Below are positions 20,301-32,200 of a stretch of 64,000 nucleotides of DNA, piece by piece. Position numbers and translations under genes: made by a program. This DNA comes from Globisporangium splendens (Eukaryota > Oomycota > Peronosporomycetes > Pythiales > Pythiaceae), in NCBI GenBank assembly GCA_006386115.1, contig VFIW01000123.1, positions 1 to 64,000 of the forward strand, given 5' to 3'. How positions within the stretch are numbered: position 1 is the stretch's first letter; the number at the start of each line of letters is the position of its first letter. The notes under the pieces were generated by a model. It searched no databases, was not told the DNA's origin, and saw nothing but the letters and a program-made list of their open reading frames with translations.

Positions 20301-23300
20301 GAACATTGAAGCGAAGTTTTCGGCCACTGCCCAAGCTGTTGCAGTAGACATTCTGTCTCTGGTGGTGTTTAAACGTCTCAAGGAAGCGACTCCTTCCCCA
20401 AGTGGAAAGAAAGAGAAGATCCGTACAGCGGACGCTATATTAAAGGTCAACGAAGAAGTTTCGAAGTTTGGGTCACCTTACCTCGACCACGAGCACATGA
20501 AGGAACCAGAACCAGTGTATGATCCAGTCTCGGGAACGCCAACATGCAAATTACTAGAAGTGGGTCCAAGAGTAAGCTTTGTACTTTGCAGCGCCGATCC
20601 CTTCAAAGGGAAAATCGAAGCGAAGCAGGTTGTGTTGTATTGGGACCAAGATCTTCTGGTTGCGTTGTTTCGCTCGTACTTGATGGGAAATGTTGCATTT
20701 GGCGGTCGCAGTGCATCGTCCAGCCGGGCGTCAAGCCGATCGTCAAGTAAAGAAAGTGCTAGCAACACTGAGTGTGAAGCCGATTCTCTTCTTGCTGACG
20801 TACTAGCACCAGAGATCGACGTCGATCCCCCTGCGCCTTTTGGTCTCGAGCTGCATGTGGAGAGGTGGTATATATTTCTTCGTCCTCCGTGCGCTCGCTC
20901 ACCAAACTTCGCGCTGAAGTTCTATGGACGAGACGTACTGGGGGATATTACAACATTGAAGACTCTGTACCTTGTCGCCAAGTTTCAAGCAAAAGGGGGG
21001 ATTATTTTGGAGTCATCCCGATCCGTTTATGAAAGTAACGAAGCCACGGGGAGTGAGCAAACTACCTCAAGTGAGAGCAGTGAAGATGTGTGTGAGCTGC
21101 TTTGTGTGAATGACCCAGTGACAATCTGTGTCGAAAGTGCTGGTTACGGTTCGCTTTCTCACAGAACTGGAGCAGGAGCTTACGCCAATATTCAAGGATC
21201 CGGCATCGACCTGAACTGCGTGCATGGTCACTATGCCGTTTTTGGGGACTATCTGCTGAATCAAATTATCAGCTTTTTTGATTGGATCAGCGTGCAAACG
21301 CAGCCGCCAGGGGTAATTGTTTTGAATCAGCGGACCAAGATTGATTTAAATCTCAAGAAAATCAAACTCTTCCTGCCACGTGGAGCGGTCGGCAATCCGA
21401 TTGCGCGGCATCGGAAACCAGAGCGAATGGAGATTGATATAAGGCAAGTTTTGATTCATTCTCGGCCATATCCAACATGTGCGCGGATGGAAGAGTTGCG
21501 GATCCAAATCAAGGACATACATATCTCAACGTGCATTGTTGACACGGACCTTCGCCCCACACAACGCGGTCGGATCACAGGATGAAGCAGTCGTGCAAGC
21601 CGACAAGAAATCGGTGCAATTGAAGCTCGAGCAACAGATTGCAGCATCAAAAACGAAAATGTTCTCGCACAAGGCGGTTTTTATCGATGTTGTGGCTCTC
21701 CCAGTTCCCATCGATGCAAACAAAAAGAAAAAGAAAGAAAGCAAGGAGCAGAAGAAGAAAGGCTTTAAAGATATGGAGGATGTCGCTAGAGAAATGGAAA
21801 AGCTGTGCAGCCATGTGACGGTATCTCTGTATCAGCCAGGCGACTGGGACAATGAGTGCGAAGATGACAAGAGTTCGGCACAAGCAAGCGAAAAGAGAAA
21901 AGTGGCGACAATCGAAGCGAACCAAACCATTGAGCTGGCGCTCGACCTACACCAGCTCGAGCTTTTTGGGTGCATTCTAACGGAGAACTTTGGTCACAAT
22001 GAGCTGTTACCTCGTGCGAAGTCTGGTACCACACTTGAAGATGAGTTTTTGGCCACTGATGTCCAAGTACTCGTTGGAGATGTAAGCTTAAGCGTCGTCC
22101 GCTCAAATAGCATCGTGGACTATGAAGAGAAGAAAGCGCTGAATCCAGAAGAACGAGCACAAGTGGATCTGAGCAATGTCAAAGTGGTTGTACTTGGATA
22201 TTCGTCGGAGCGAGCGCAATATCGCGTGCTGTCATCCAAAGCATTGCTGTGGAAGGTTGATGTAGAGACTGTGCGTGCAAAAAACAAAGATGAGAGTTCG
22301 AGTACAGTGGCGCCAGTTGCCAAGAAAGTACTGACTTCTTGTGCCGAGTTGTATCAGTCAACAGAAGAATCAGGAAGTCCCGGTGAATGCATTGACGTTA
22401 CCATTGATGAGCATGAACCTCCATCGGACCCCAACATAACAGAATCGCCGATGGATATCCGCGTGCATGTCGATACGTGCGCGTTCACTCCGGCCATAAT
22501 CCAGTTTGCATCGCGCGTAGCACCGTTTTTATTTTGCAAGCCTCGGTTCCGACACTATATACCAGAGCCCGATGGTCCGATGAACGTATCTGTGACAACG
22601 GGAGCAGTCCACTGCATGATTGCGAAATACTATCCGGGATCAAGTGATGGAAGCAATCATGGAGAGCCACAAAGTACACCGAGAGAAGATGAGCTCGCAC
22701 TCCACTTGATACTCTCTGGATGCGCTGTTGTCCGATACACCAAAAGCATCAACACCAATGACAACTTGGAGCACGCTCAGCTATTTGGGCGGAAGATGTC
22801 TCTCGAGATAGTGTCACAGTGGCCACCAATTTCGGATTGTTCGTCGTCAACTGACGCCCCGTCGTCTCCTTTACCACCTCCAACACACTCTACGATCTCT
22901 CCTAGGTTACGGTGTGTCTCAACTCCAGCAAGCTTGTCCTGCCCGAATTTGGTGTCGCTAGTGGATTGTCGACGAGTGCTATGTGATGACTTTGGGATCG
23001 ATATGGACCTTGTCGACACGATGAAGAATGATGGAATGATGAAGATATCCGCATCTCGGAGTCATTTCCACGCTGTCCTATGCGCCTTCGATATTTTCAT
23101 GATTTCGCAAGTGAGCATTAATGCTGATGATAGCGACGCTCAAGTGCCAAAGAGCATTGTTGAGAGCGACGAACAAGTTGTCTCCACAGTATTACCTGAT
23201 GATATCCCCACTGCTGTTTCGAGGAAAACCGAAATCATTGTCAATATGATAGTGGAGGACGCAAGCGTTACCTTCGTTCGAGAAATTGGAGAATACTTTA

Positions 23301-26300
23301 CCCCGGTTGCCCGTATCTACACGTTCTGTGCCATGTGCGAAATCCGAGTTGAGATTCCGACCAAAGCACCGTTAGGGTCTGAAACAGCACTCGGCGACAT
23401 GTCCTCAAGTGTGGTCGAAATAGTGCTGCATTTCTCAGAAGAGAGTGGCAGTGAGCTGAGAGATGACGAGGGAATGAGCATCTGGGGATTTAATTCTGTC
23501 TTAGGCTCCTGGGAACCAGTTATGGAACCGTGGACTTTTGCTCTTGGCATTCAACTAGTCGACGATCATACGGGGAAGGTGACGACGTCGATTGATTTGC
23601 GTGGAAGTGATGTGCATTCACTGAGTCTCAATTTCTCTCCAAGTTTGCTCGATTCGTTTTGCGCGATCGCAAAGGAAATGGAACAGCTCTTTAGCGACCC
23701 GCCGAAGATAAGAGTCTCGACTGCCAGTATAATCTCATGTGGCTTCTATTTGGCAAACGATTGCGGTGAAGAGATTTCATATTGGGTGAGCGACAATGGG
23801 GCAGCAGCGCATGCATCCCGTGGGTATTCCTACGCCCCTCGACAAAAGCGAATCCCGGAGATACTTCTCCCTCGACACAAAGTCCCGTTAAAGCTATCAA
23901 CCGCTATTTTCCATTCGCTCCCAGCTGATCAAACCATTTCGTTCAGTTGGGGTGACGACGACTGGCATCCCTTGACTGACGTCCGCACTCACAGTGCTGG
24001 TAAGTGCATTTATTCGGTGCTCCCACGAAGCAAAACTACGTCTGCAACACCCCCACTCCAGTCAAGTTCAGACAAGTCCTCATCAGCAAGTTCAACTTTT
24101 TCTTCAATCAGTACTGCAAAGCCTCCGGTACTGTTGGCGCTTTTCGATGTTCCCTCGGTGTTTGGGTATCGAACACTCACCGTGTCGTCGTTGGTGCGGG
24201 TTTTCAACGACGCTGATATTGCTGTTGACTGTAGAATCCTGGCAGAGGACGGTAAATCAATTGTAGAGATCGGAACCATCGAAGCCCACGACGCGTGTGG
24301 AATACCAATTACGCTTGTGAGAGTGATTTCGTCTGTTCGAGTTGTTGTGAAGCCTCACAAACCCGCCGTAATAGCCGACGCCGCAAATGCAACAGCGCCA
24401 AACACCTCGATAGGCGCGAAGGACCATCGTTGGAGTAATGAACTATTTATCAGCGACAGAGAAGAATGTGCAGAGCATTTTGCGTCCTGCTCGCGGATTT
24501 TAGACGACTACGATTGCAAATGCCAGCGAACGTTCGATGGCTCCCAACCGCTGCATGTGAGCCAAGTGTGCAAAGCCAATGGGAGCTTCTTCCGTGTGTG
24601 GAGTCGTGTGTTCACTGCGTCGAATACTAGCAACCTCCGATACTCTCAAATGCGGGTGCTGCCTCCACTGACGTTCGAGAATAAGTGCGGTGTCGCATTC
24701 TTTGTTGTCGTGTTTGTGTTCAAGAAAGTCCGCCGTGCTGGAGCCCAAGACCGCGAGTATTTTCATCTTGTTGCGTCCGAGAAGATCCCGCCTCATGGTC
24801 ATATGCAATTCCTAGCGTCGCTGCTGCACGCAAGCACGTATTGCCCGTCTCCATGACTGGCTTTAGCTGGAGTAAGCTGTTTTTACTGCCAATGGTCTTT
24901 CCGCAATCAAGTAGTCTTGGACCGGTAAACACAAGCAGCGATGTCCGAGGAGGTGTAGGAGCGAGCAGTAACACGTCGCCTCCCTTGTCAGGCTCTTCAT
25001 CAGCGCCACCATCTCCGTCTCCATCAAGTGAAAGTATTCATGCAAACGAAGTGCTGTGCACGTTGTCCGATTTTCGAGCGAGGCAGGCGACAATAATTGT
25101 GGCGTTCGGAAGTGCAAGTCAAGAACACAATGCCATGAGGAAAGTAGCCATTCAACCTCGATATGTGGTCCATAACGATACTCCGCTGCCACTTCTATTC
25201 GAGCCACGTGCGAAGGTGAAATCAAAGATATCGAATCCGAAGACATTCTTCAGCCTACCAGGCTCCGCCAAAAAGCAAGCAGCCACGTGTTGTGGATCGT
25301 CTCAGCTGGAAATGATTCATTCCAAACTCAATTCTCTCAATGGAGCCACAATTACGGCGTCGAGCCCATATGCAAGGTCTACTGTTTTCAAAGGAGCTCA
25401 AGCAGGCGTATCGAGTGCAGGATCGGCTGCAAGGGCGCAAGAAGAAATGGAATACTTCTACTGCTCCGAATCCAATGTCTTGAACATTCAAATCGAAGGA
25501 AACGCTGTCCAAGGTTCTAGTGCGCAGCAGTTTCGGCTTGGTGCAACTATGGAAGGTGCAAACAGCTCTTTGCGCTTGTTTGATGAAGGCAAGAAGCAAT
25601 GGTACGATCTCGTGGCGATCCTAGATCAGCTCGATTCGTACACGACAAAAGTAACGTTTGTAGAGCGTTATCTGGTTCTGAATCGTACAAACCACGAGTT
25701 CACATGAATGCCTGCGTGTGATATCACTCCACACTCGGCCAGCCAAGACAACAAGCCGAAGCCTACGTCTGCTGCAGACAGTGCGGTGGTCGTGAAGCCA
25801 AGTGCCACGACCTCATTTAGCTGGTGCATGAGACCGACAATTCCGTTCGATGCTTGCATTCGTCTGAAAATCCAAGGCGGCGGGAGCGGGGGCGACGGGA
25901 ATGTTACAGGGTGGCGGTGGAGTGGGAAGATTTCATTACATGAAGTGAGCGAGACTGCGCTGAAACTGAGCAACAAGTACACCAATCAGGTTCATGTTCT
26001 TCGAGTGGAGATTCGAGTAGAAGCGTCAGTGCGAGCCTACATCGTTCTTACCAGTGAAGATACGGCGTTGTTTCCACTGTACCAAATCACCAACTCGTCT
26101 GCAAGCGAAATGATGCATTTCAAGCAGTACTTCGACGGTGGGCATGGAGAATTGTCAGAATAATCACCAGTATCGCTGGAGTACAATCGCGGGGTGACTC
26201 AGCGCTTGTTCCCAGGAGAAAGTATCTGCTTTGGCTGGGATGAAGCCTACTTCATGCAGTCACTCGAGCGTGTCCTCTCTGTCACCTACTCAGCAGATGC

Positions 26301-28843
26301 AGCACACACGAAAATCTTACTGGACCAGCCAGGTACAGCTCAGCGCGTCGAGATTCCCGCAACCAAAACGAAGGCTGCGAGTGAGATTTTCTTACATTGG
26401 TACCTCAACGGAGTCACAAAGACAATTCACGTTCATGATACGGAGCTACCTCGCGACAAGTTGACAGGGAAGCAAAACGCACCGCCGCCATTAGACAGAG
26501 TCGAGTCATCCAGCGGTGTGCTTCAACGAGCTTCTACACTTGTATCGGAGCTTAACCTGAATCTCAAGTTGCCAAACGTGGTACTGTCAGTTCTCAGTAG
26601 CAAGCCAGAAGAAGTTCTGCTCTTTTCAGCGCAGGATCTTGAATGCGCGTACGCGAAAACGATGGGAGAACACGATCAATGTGAAATCAAGATCGGATCG
26701 TTTCAGCTAGACAATCAGCTCGATAATGCTGTGTTTCCAGTCATTTTTACTCCAATCCCATCCAACAAGTCGGCGATCAGTTTTATCGAGTCGACGCAGA
26801 AAGCGGCGAGACCGATGACTCCACCTACAATCCAAGAAAGGAAAAAGTCGAATGCAGACACAACGAGTGGGGAAAACGACGAGGAAGAAGAGCGCTTTCT
26901 GCACATGTCCATCTTTCGGCTCAGCTACGGTGATGATGTCGAGTACATCAAGTACTTTTCCGCTTTGCTGCAACCCGCTCGACTGCAAATCGACGACTTT
27001 TTGGTGATTTCACTTGGCTCAGTCTTCTCAGGTTGCAATCGGGTTGTGCTGCGCTATTATCCCCGAGCTCTGCCAGACCATTGAGCAGTAACGAGGGCGA
27101 CCGCAGTTCTGCAAATGCAGTCCACCATTGAAACGTGGAAGTTTTGCTGGTGCACGCGATGCAGGAACGACACCACTGAACTCGACAGCGGATGTAACGA
27201 TTGAGAAGATCCCTCCAGTCGAGCGGCGCATGTACATCGAGACGCTCCATTTCCGTCCAATAAAAGTGCAACTCACGTTCCAGCAAAACAATCTGACCGA
27301 GGCGACTTTCTTTGACGATCAAGCGGCGATGCTGCTGCCGGTCGTTTATGTGATTTTGAAGTCGAACCTTGTGAACATCGATTGCGCCTCGCTGAACTTG
27401 AATGCCTTGCACATCTATCACTCGTTTACAACGAGGGCATTCATGCTCTCTACCATCCAGCAGCACTATGCATTCCAAGGCGTTCTCCAGATTTACGCGT
27501 TGGTCGGCGCTGCAGATATCCTCGGCAATCCCATTGGACTGGTCACCAATCTGGGAACAGGTGCCAAGGAGTTTTTCTATGAGCCCGTCGCAGGGATGGT
27601 CCAGTCCCCCCAAGAGTTTGTGCTCGGACTTGCACGAGGTACCGCAAGTCTCGTGAAGAACTCCGTGTATGGCACGTTCAATGCTGCCAGCAAGTTCACG
27701 GGTGCATTGTCGTCGGGCATTGCTGCGCTCTCTATGAACAGTAAGTATATCAAAGAACGGAATACGCGCAATCGGCAAGAAGTCCCGACGCATTTGGGGA
27801 CGGGGTTACTGCATGGCACCAAACAGCTAGGACAAGGGATTCTGGCTGGTGTGTCGGGTGTGATCACCGCTCCAGCGATGGGGGCGTACAACAACGGACT
27901 CACAGACTTTGTCGAAGGTGTTGGTAAGGGACTGATCGGTGTTGCTGTCAAGCCTGCGGCGGGAATTCTGGATCTGGCTGCACGCACTACTGCTGGCACC
28001 ACTGCTACAGCGACAGTTTTCGACAAGAAGGCGAGAAATACCCGCATGCGACTGCCTCGCATAATGCATACAAGTGACAAACGACTGTGCGTGTGTTCAA
28101 GCGACGAGGCGTTGATCTCCCAATTGCTGCACAAGCTTCCGCAGAGACTATCCCAAAACGAGCATTACGAAGCGCATGTGTTCTTGCCATTAAGCTGAGT
28201 TGTCGTTGCCACCTCACACTAGTTTTTGCACGTCGACTACAGTCTGATCGCAGCAGCAGCGGCTGTGGGAGGAGCATCGCCACCGTGAATTACGTGGAAA
28301 TGTCCTCTCACAAGTCTGTGGGGAGCTCAAAAAACTGCAAAGGGCGTTCATGCCATGATTCGTACAGCGACGAATGTTCAAGTATCGTCAAGTATGAACA
28401 CGTTGGTGACAAAGAGCTCCATGTCGACAGTGCTGATCCCGTTGCGAGACACCGAGACTGCATTCGCTGACCGTGTCGCGAAATGCGTGGCTAATCTCGT
28501 CGCACAGCAACGAGAGCGCACTCCCGTCTCCGAGACGTACTCTGCACCACCGCCTCGAAACTCCATTGGTCTCGTGCTCGAACCTATTCGCGATCAAGAG
28601 CAAGTCCAAGGTTATGAAGGTCACGGTGGCCGCGTGGTTGACGTGTTTCTGGGTTCTGCGTGCTTTCGAGCTGGCGTTGAAGTGGGCGATATCATCGTCG
28701 GCTTTGGAGGCAAGAAACTGGAGCCAGGTGATCATGGCAGCGCTTTACGATATCAACTCTCGCTCATGAAGAAAGGAGACACGTCAGAGCTCATGGTCCT
28801 GCGACACAGCGAGATCAAGACGATACGCGTCGCCACTGAGTGA
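17345..28843 (+). pseudogene. VPS13-family lipid-transfer protein with C-terminal PDZ domain, multiply disrupted
   Basis: About 11.5 kb, equivalent to roughly 3800 residues, in the normal VPS13 size range. It starts with a clear chorein N-terminus (MFEKLVESILVEYVSEWV, KVKAGTIGTLTMKVSWKRL) and ends with the conserved VPS13 C-terminal block (LARGTASLVKNSVYGTFN, GVGKGLIGVAVKPAAGILD), a PH-like stretch and a PDZ domain (GGRVVDVFLGSACFRAGVEV...). VPS13 proteins are bridge-like lipid channels at organelle contact sites. The frame is broken by in-frame TGA at 17840, TAA at 19060, TGA at 25705 and TAA at 26161. Frame changes occur near 17955, 21577 and 24830, at 27040-27125, and more than once at 28196-28290. 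I found no splice sites that remove them. The protein sequence between breaks is well kept, so decay is recent, or some breaks are sequence errors. No other gene here is similarly damaged. Confidence 0.85.
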
Positions 28844-29275
28844 GTTTCAAGGGACAGAAAAGAACAATGCAAATAATGCTGTTGGGTCGTCAGCCACTGT
28901 GGAGCGTGGCTGCTTGGATCACGTGCAGAGGTAATTGGAGTGTTGAGGTGACGATGAGCACGTCAGAACATCCAAACGTGAGCATGATCACTGGATTGTA
29001 GCCATGACTGAAATATTGAAGACAGAAACCAGCGCTCATTGCAAACACCAGTATAATTGGTGCAATTAGTGCATAAACTTGTTTTCAATACATCATCCAC
29101 AAAATACGCCATCCAACGCATTAAGTTTAAGAGTGGGTCAGATTTGGGTTATATCCACCCATTCATGGAATGATGAGTGGTTCATCCCACGTCTCGCAAT
29201 CCACTCATCACACTCCAGGCACCAATGCGCGCACTCATCATTCGCGCATTCGCCACCAACACCTCACGTGATTCG
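28844..29275. other. Intergenic, promoter of ABCC copy 2
   Basis: No gene seen. It should contain the 3' end of the VPS13 locus and the promoter of the ABC gene. An in-frame ATG at 29225 lies 17 codons before the preferred start and might be used instead. Confidence 0.5.
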
Positions 29276-32200
29276 ATGCTCTCGGAGGTGTACGGGACGT
29301 TCGACGCGGACGCGCCGCGCGGCACCGCCGCTCTTCACCCGCAACACCGCGCGTGGTGCGTCTCGCGCCTGCTGCTGTCGTGGGTGACGCCGCTCATGCG
29401 GCTGGGTCACCGCAAGCAGCTCGACGAGCGCGACATGTGGCCGCTCCAGGAACCGCTACGTGCCGACGTCGCGTCGATCAAGTTCGGTGCGGACTACGCA
29501 CGCACGCGGTCCATGACGCGCGTGTTCTTCCAGTCGTTCGGGTGGCGCTTCGCGCGCACGGGTGTGGCGTTCCTGGTTGCGATGCTGTGCAACCTGGTCG
29601 GACCCGTCGTGCTCCGTGAGGTCGTGTCGAGTCTGACCAACCTGGACGGGTTCTCGGTTGAGCGCACGTTCCAGTGGGTGGGTGCGCTCTTCGCGGCGCA
29701 GGTGACGCAGGCGCTGGTGTCCAAGTACGCCAACTTCGAGTCCGAGTTGATGGCGATCGAGTTCATTGCGGCCATCAAGACGCTGTTGTATCGGAAGACG
29801 CTGCGGCTCAATGCGGAATCGAGAAAGGAGAAGTCGACAGGCGATATCGCGAACATCTACACGTCGGACAGTGACGCGATCATGGGCGTCGCGTACCTGT
29901 TGCACCAGGTGTGGCTCATCCCGCTGCAGATCGCGATCGTGAGCTATCTGCTCTATGACGTGTTGAATGTGGCGGCGTTCGCAGGCATTGGCATGATCGT
30001 GCTCATTCTGTGCGTGAACCACTTGCTGTCGCAACGGCTGCGCAAGCAGCAGCGCATTTATCGGAAAAACAAGGACGTGCGCATGAAGAAAGTGACCGAA
30101 TTGTTCAAAGCGATCGGGATCGTCAAGTTCAATGCGTGGGAAGAGCGATTTCTCGACCAGATCCGGCACGTGCGCGCGGTCGAGATGCGCAATTTGTTCA
30201 AGCTTCGCGTGCTCGTCGCGTGTGCGATTTCGCTGATGTGGGGGATGCCCGTGTTCATCAGCATCGCCTCGTTCGGAGTCTTCACGACGGTCGTGAAACA
30301 TGAGCTCACACCCGCCGTTGTGTTCAGCAGCATTGCGCTGTTCCAGTTGATTCAGGTGCCGCTGCGGCAGATCACTCAGATCGTCCCGATGGTGATTGAG
30401 TCAATGGTTGGTCTGGAACGCGTATCTGCGTTCTTGGAAATGTCCGAAATTGATCCTGACAACGTGCTCACTGTTGACGATCCTGCTGCTGACAAGTACA
30501 TCGCCAAGAATGTGATCGTCGCGATTGAGAATGGTGAGTTTGGATGGGACGATGAAGGTTCACCAGTGCTTCGGGACGTGAACCTGGAAGTCAAGACCGG
30601 CGACTTTTACGTCGTACATGGCACTGTCGGTTGTGGCAAATCGTCGTTGTGCTCGGCTCTGCTCGGTGAAATGGTCAAGCGCAACGGAACGGTGTACGTT
30701 GGCGGCAGCGTCGCGTACTGCTCGCAGCAACCGTGGATCCAGAACATGACCGTACGCGACAACATCCTCTTTGGGCACACCTACGACCGCAAGAAGTACG
30801 AAAAAGTGTTGGATGCGTGTGCGCTCACAGAAGATTTAAAGTCATTGCCAGCAGGTGAGCACACAGAAATCGGTGAACGAGGTGTGAACGTCTCGGGTGG
30901 CCAGAAGGCGCGTATCGCGCTTGCTCGTGCCTGCTACAGCGATGCGAGTGTTTACATTTTGGACTCGCCGTTGTCTGCGGTGGATGCGATCGTGCAGAAT
31001 GAGATTTTCCAGAAATGTCTGCTGAGTTTGCTGCGTCACAAGACAATTGTTCTAGTGACACACAACCCGGAGATTATTGAGTCGGAGCATATCACTCACG
31101 CCATCACTATCAACGAGGTTGGCACGTTAGTTGAGACTCGTCAAGTTCAAGATTGTCCAGCGTACCTTCCGTTGGTGTCCCCATTGCTGGTGCATGCCTA
31201 CTGCAAGAAAACCTACGAAGAAGACACCGAGAAGCCACGTGAAGCGGTGACGCACAGTGTATCTAGTTGTGCGGAAGTCGCGGAGTTGAATGACGGACTA
31301 GCCCTGATCTCTCCAGTCCAAGAGCAAAGGCTACGTACCTTTAGCGCGTCAGACATGCTCACAGTGAAGAAGCAGAAAGAGATCGGCAGGCTGATTGATG
31401 AGGAGCAGCGTGTTGATGGCCGAGTGAGCAAGCACGTGCTCTTTGGGTACTACCATGCCGTCGGCGGTCTCTGTGTGCTTCTTGCATTCGTCCTGTCCCA
31501 AATCGTGTGGCAAGCGCTGCAGATCGCGAGTGATTTTTGGCTTGGTGCGTGGTCCAGCGACAGCATGAGCGACTCGCAATCGGCGCCTTCCAACTCGTAC
31601 CGACTCAGCATTTACACAGCATTGGGGCTCGCATCGGCGTCTATGGTTGTGATCCGGATGCTGATCGTTACAGTGTATGGTTTGCGAGCGGCACGAACTT
31701 TGTTTGATCAGATGACTGTCGCCCTGCTGCACGCACCAATGCGTTTCTTCGACTCGAATCCTATCGGGCGAATTTTGACGCGCTATGGCGGTGATGTCTC
31801 GACTGTGGACGCGATCTTTCCGCAAATGTTTGGCAGATTCGCACAGTCTCTGCTGACTGTTGCGTTTAGCACAATCACGGCCGCGGTGGTGATCCAATGG
31901 AGAGGGTTGCTTTTGGTTCCCGTCGTGGTTGTGTACTGCTGGATCGGCGCATTCTACATCCGGCCGGCAAGAGAACTCCAGCGCTTGGCCAAGACGACGC
32001 AGGCGCCAGTGCTCAACCACTTGTCCGAGTCCGTCGATGGAAGCTCAATCATTCGCGCGTTTGGACAATCGCAGACTCGCCGCTTCCTGATCACGAACAG
32101 CGCGAAGCTGGATGTAAACAACAAAATCTGGTTTGCGCAGTTGTGTGTTTCGCAATGGTTTTCGCTGTACATTCGATTGATTGGAAGTGTGCTCGTGCTG

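Noticed and set aside
17345..28843. Introns as the explanation for the VPS13 frame breaks
   Set aside because: Conserved protein runs up to both sides of most breaks, leaving no room for a normal 60-100-bp intron. A GT-AG pair around 19060 exists, but would delete well-conserved coding sequence.
17345..28843. Stop-codon reassignment or read-through in VPS13
   Set aside because: Both TAA and TGA occur as breaks, frameshifts accompany them, and the same codons terminate other genes in the window (for example TAA in DBP5, TGA in HAUS3).
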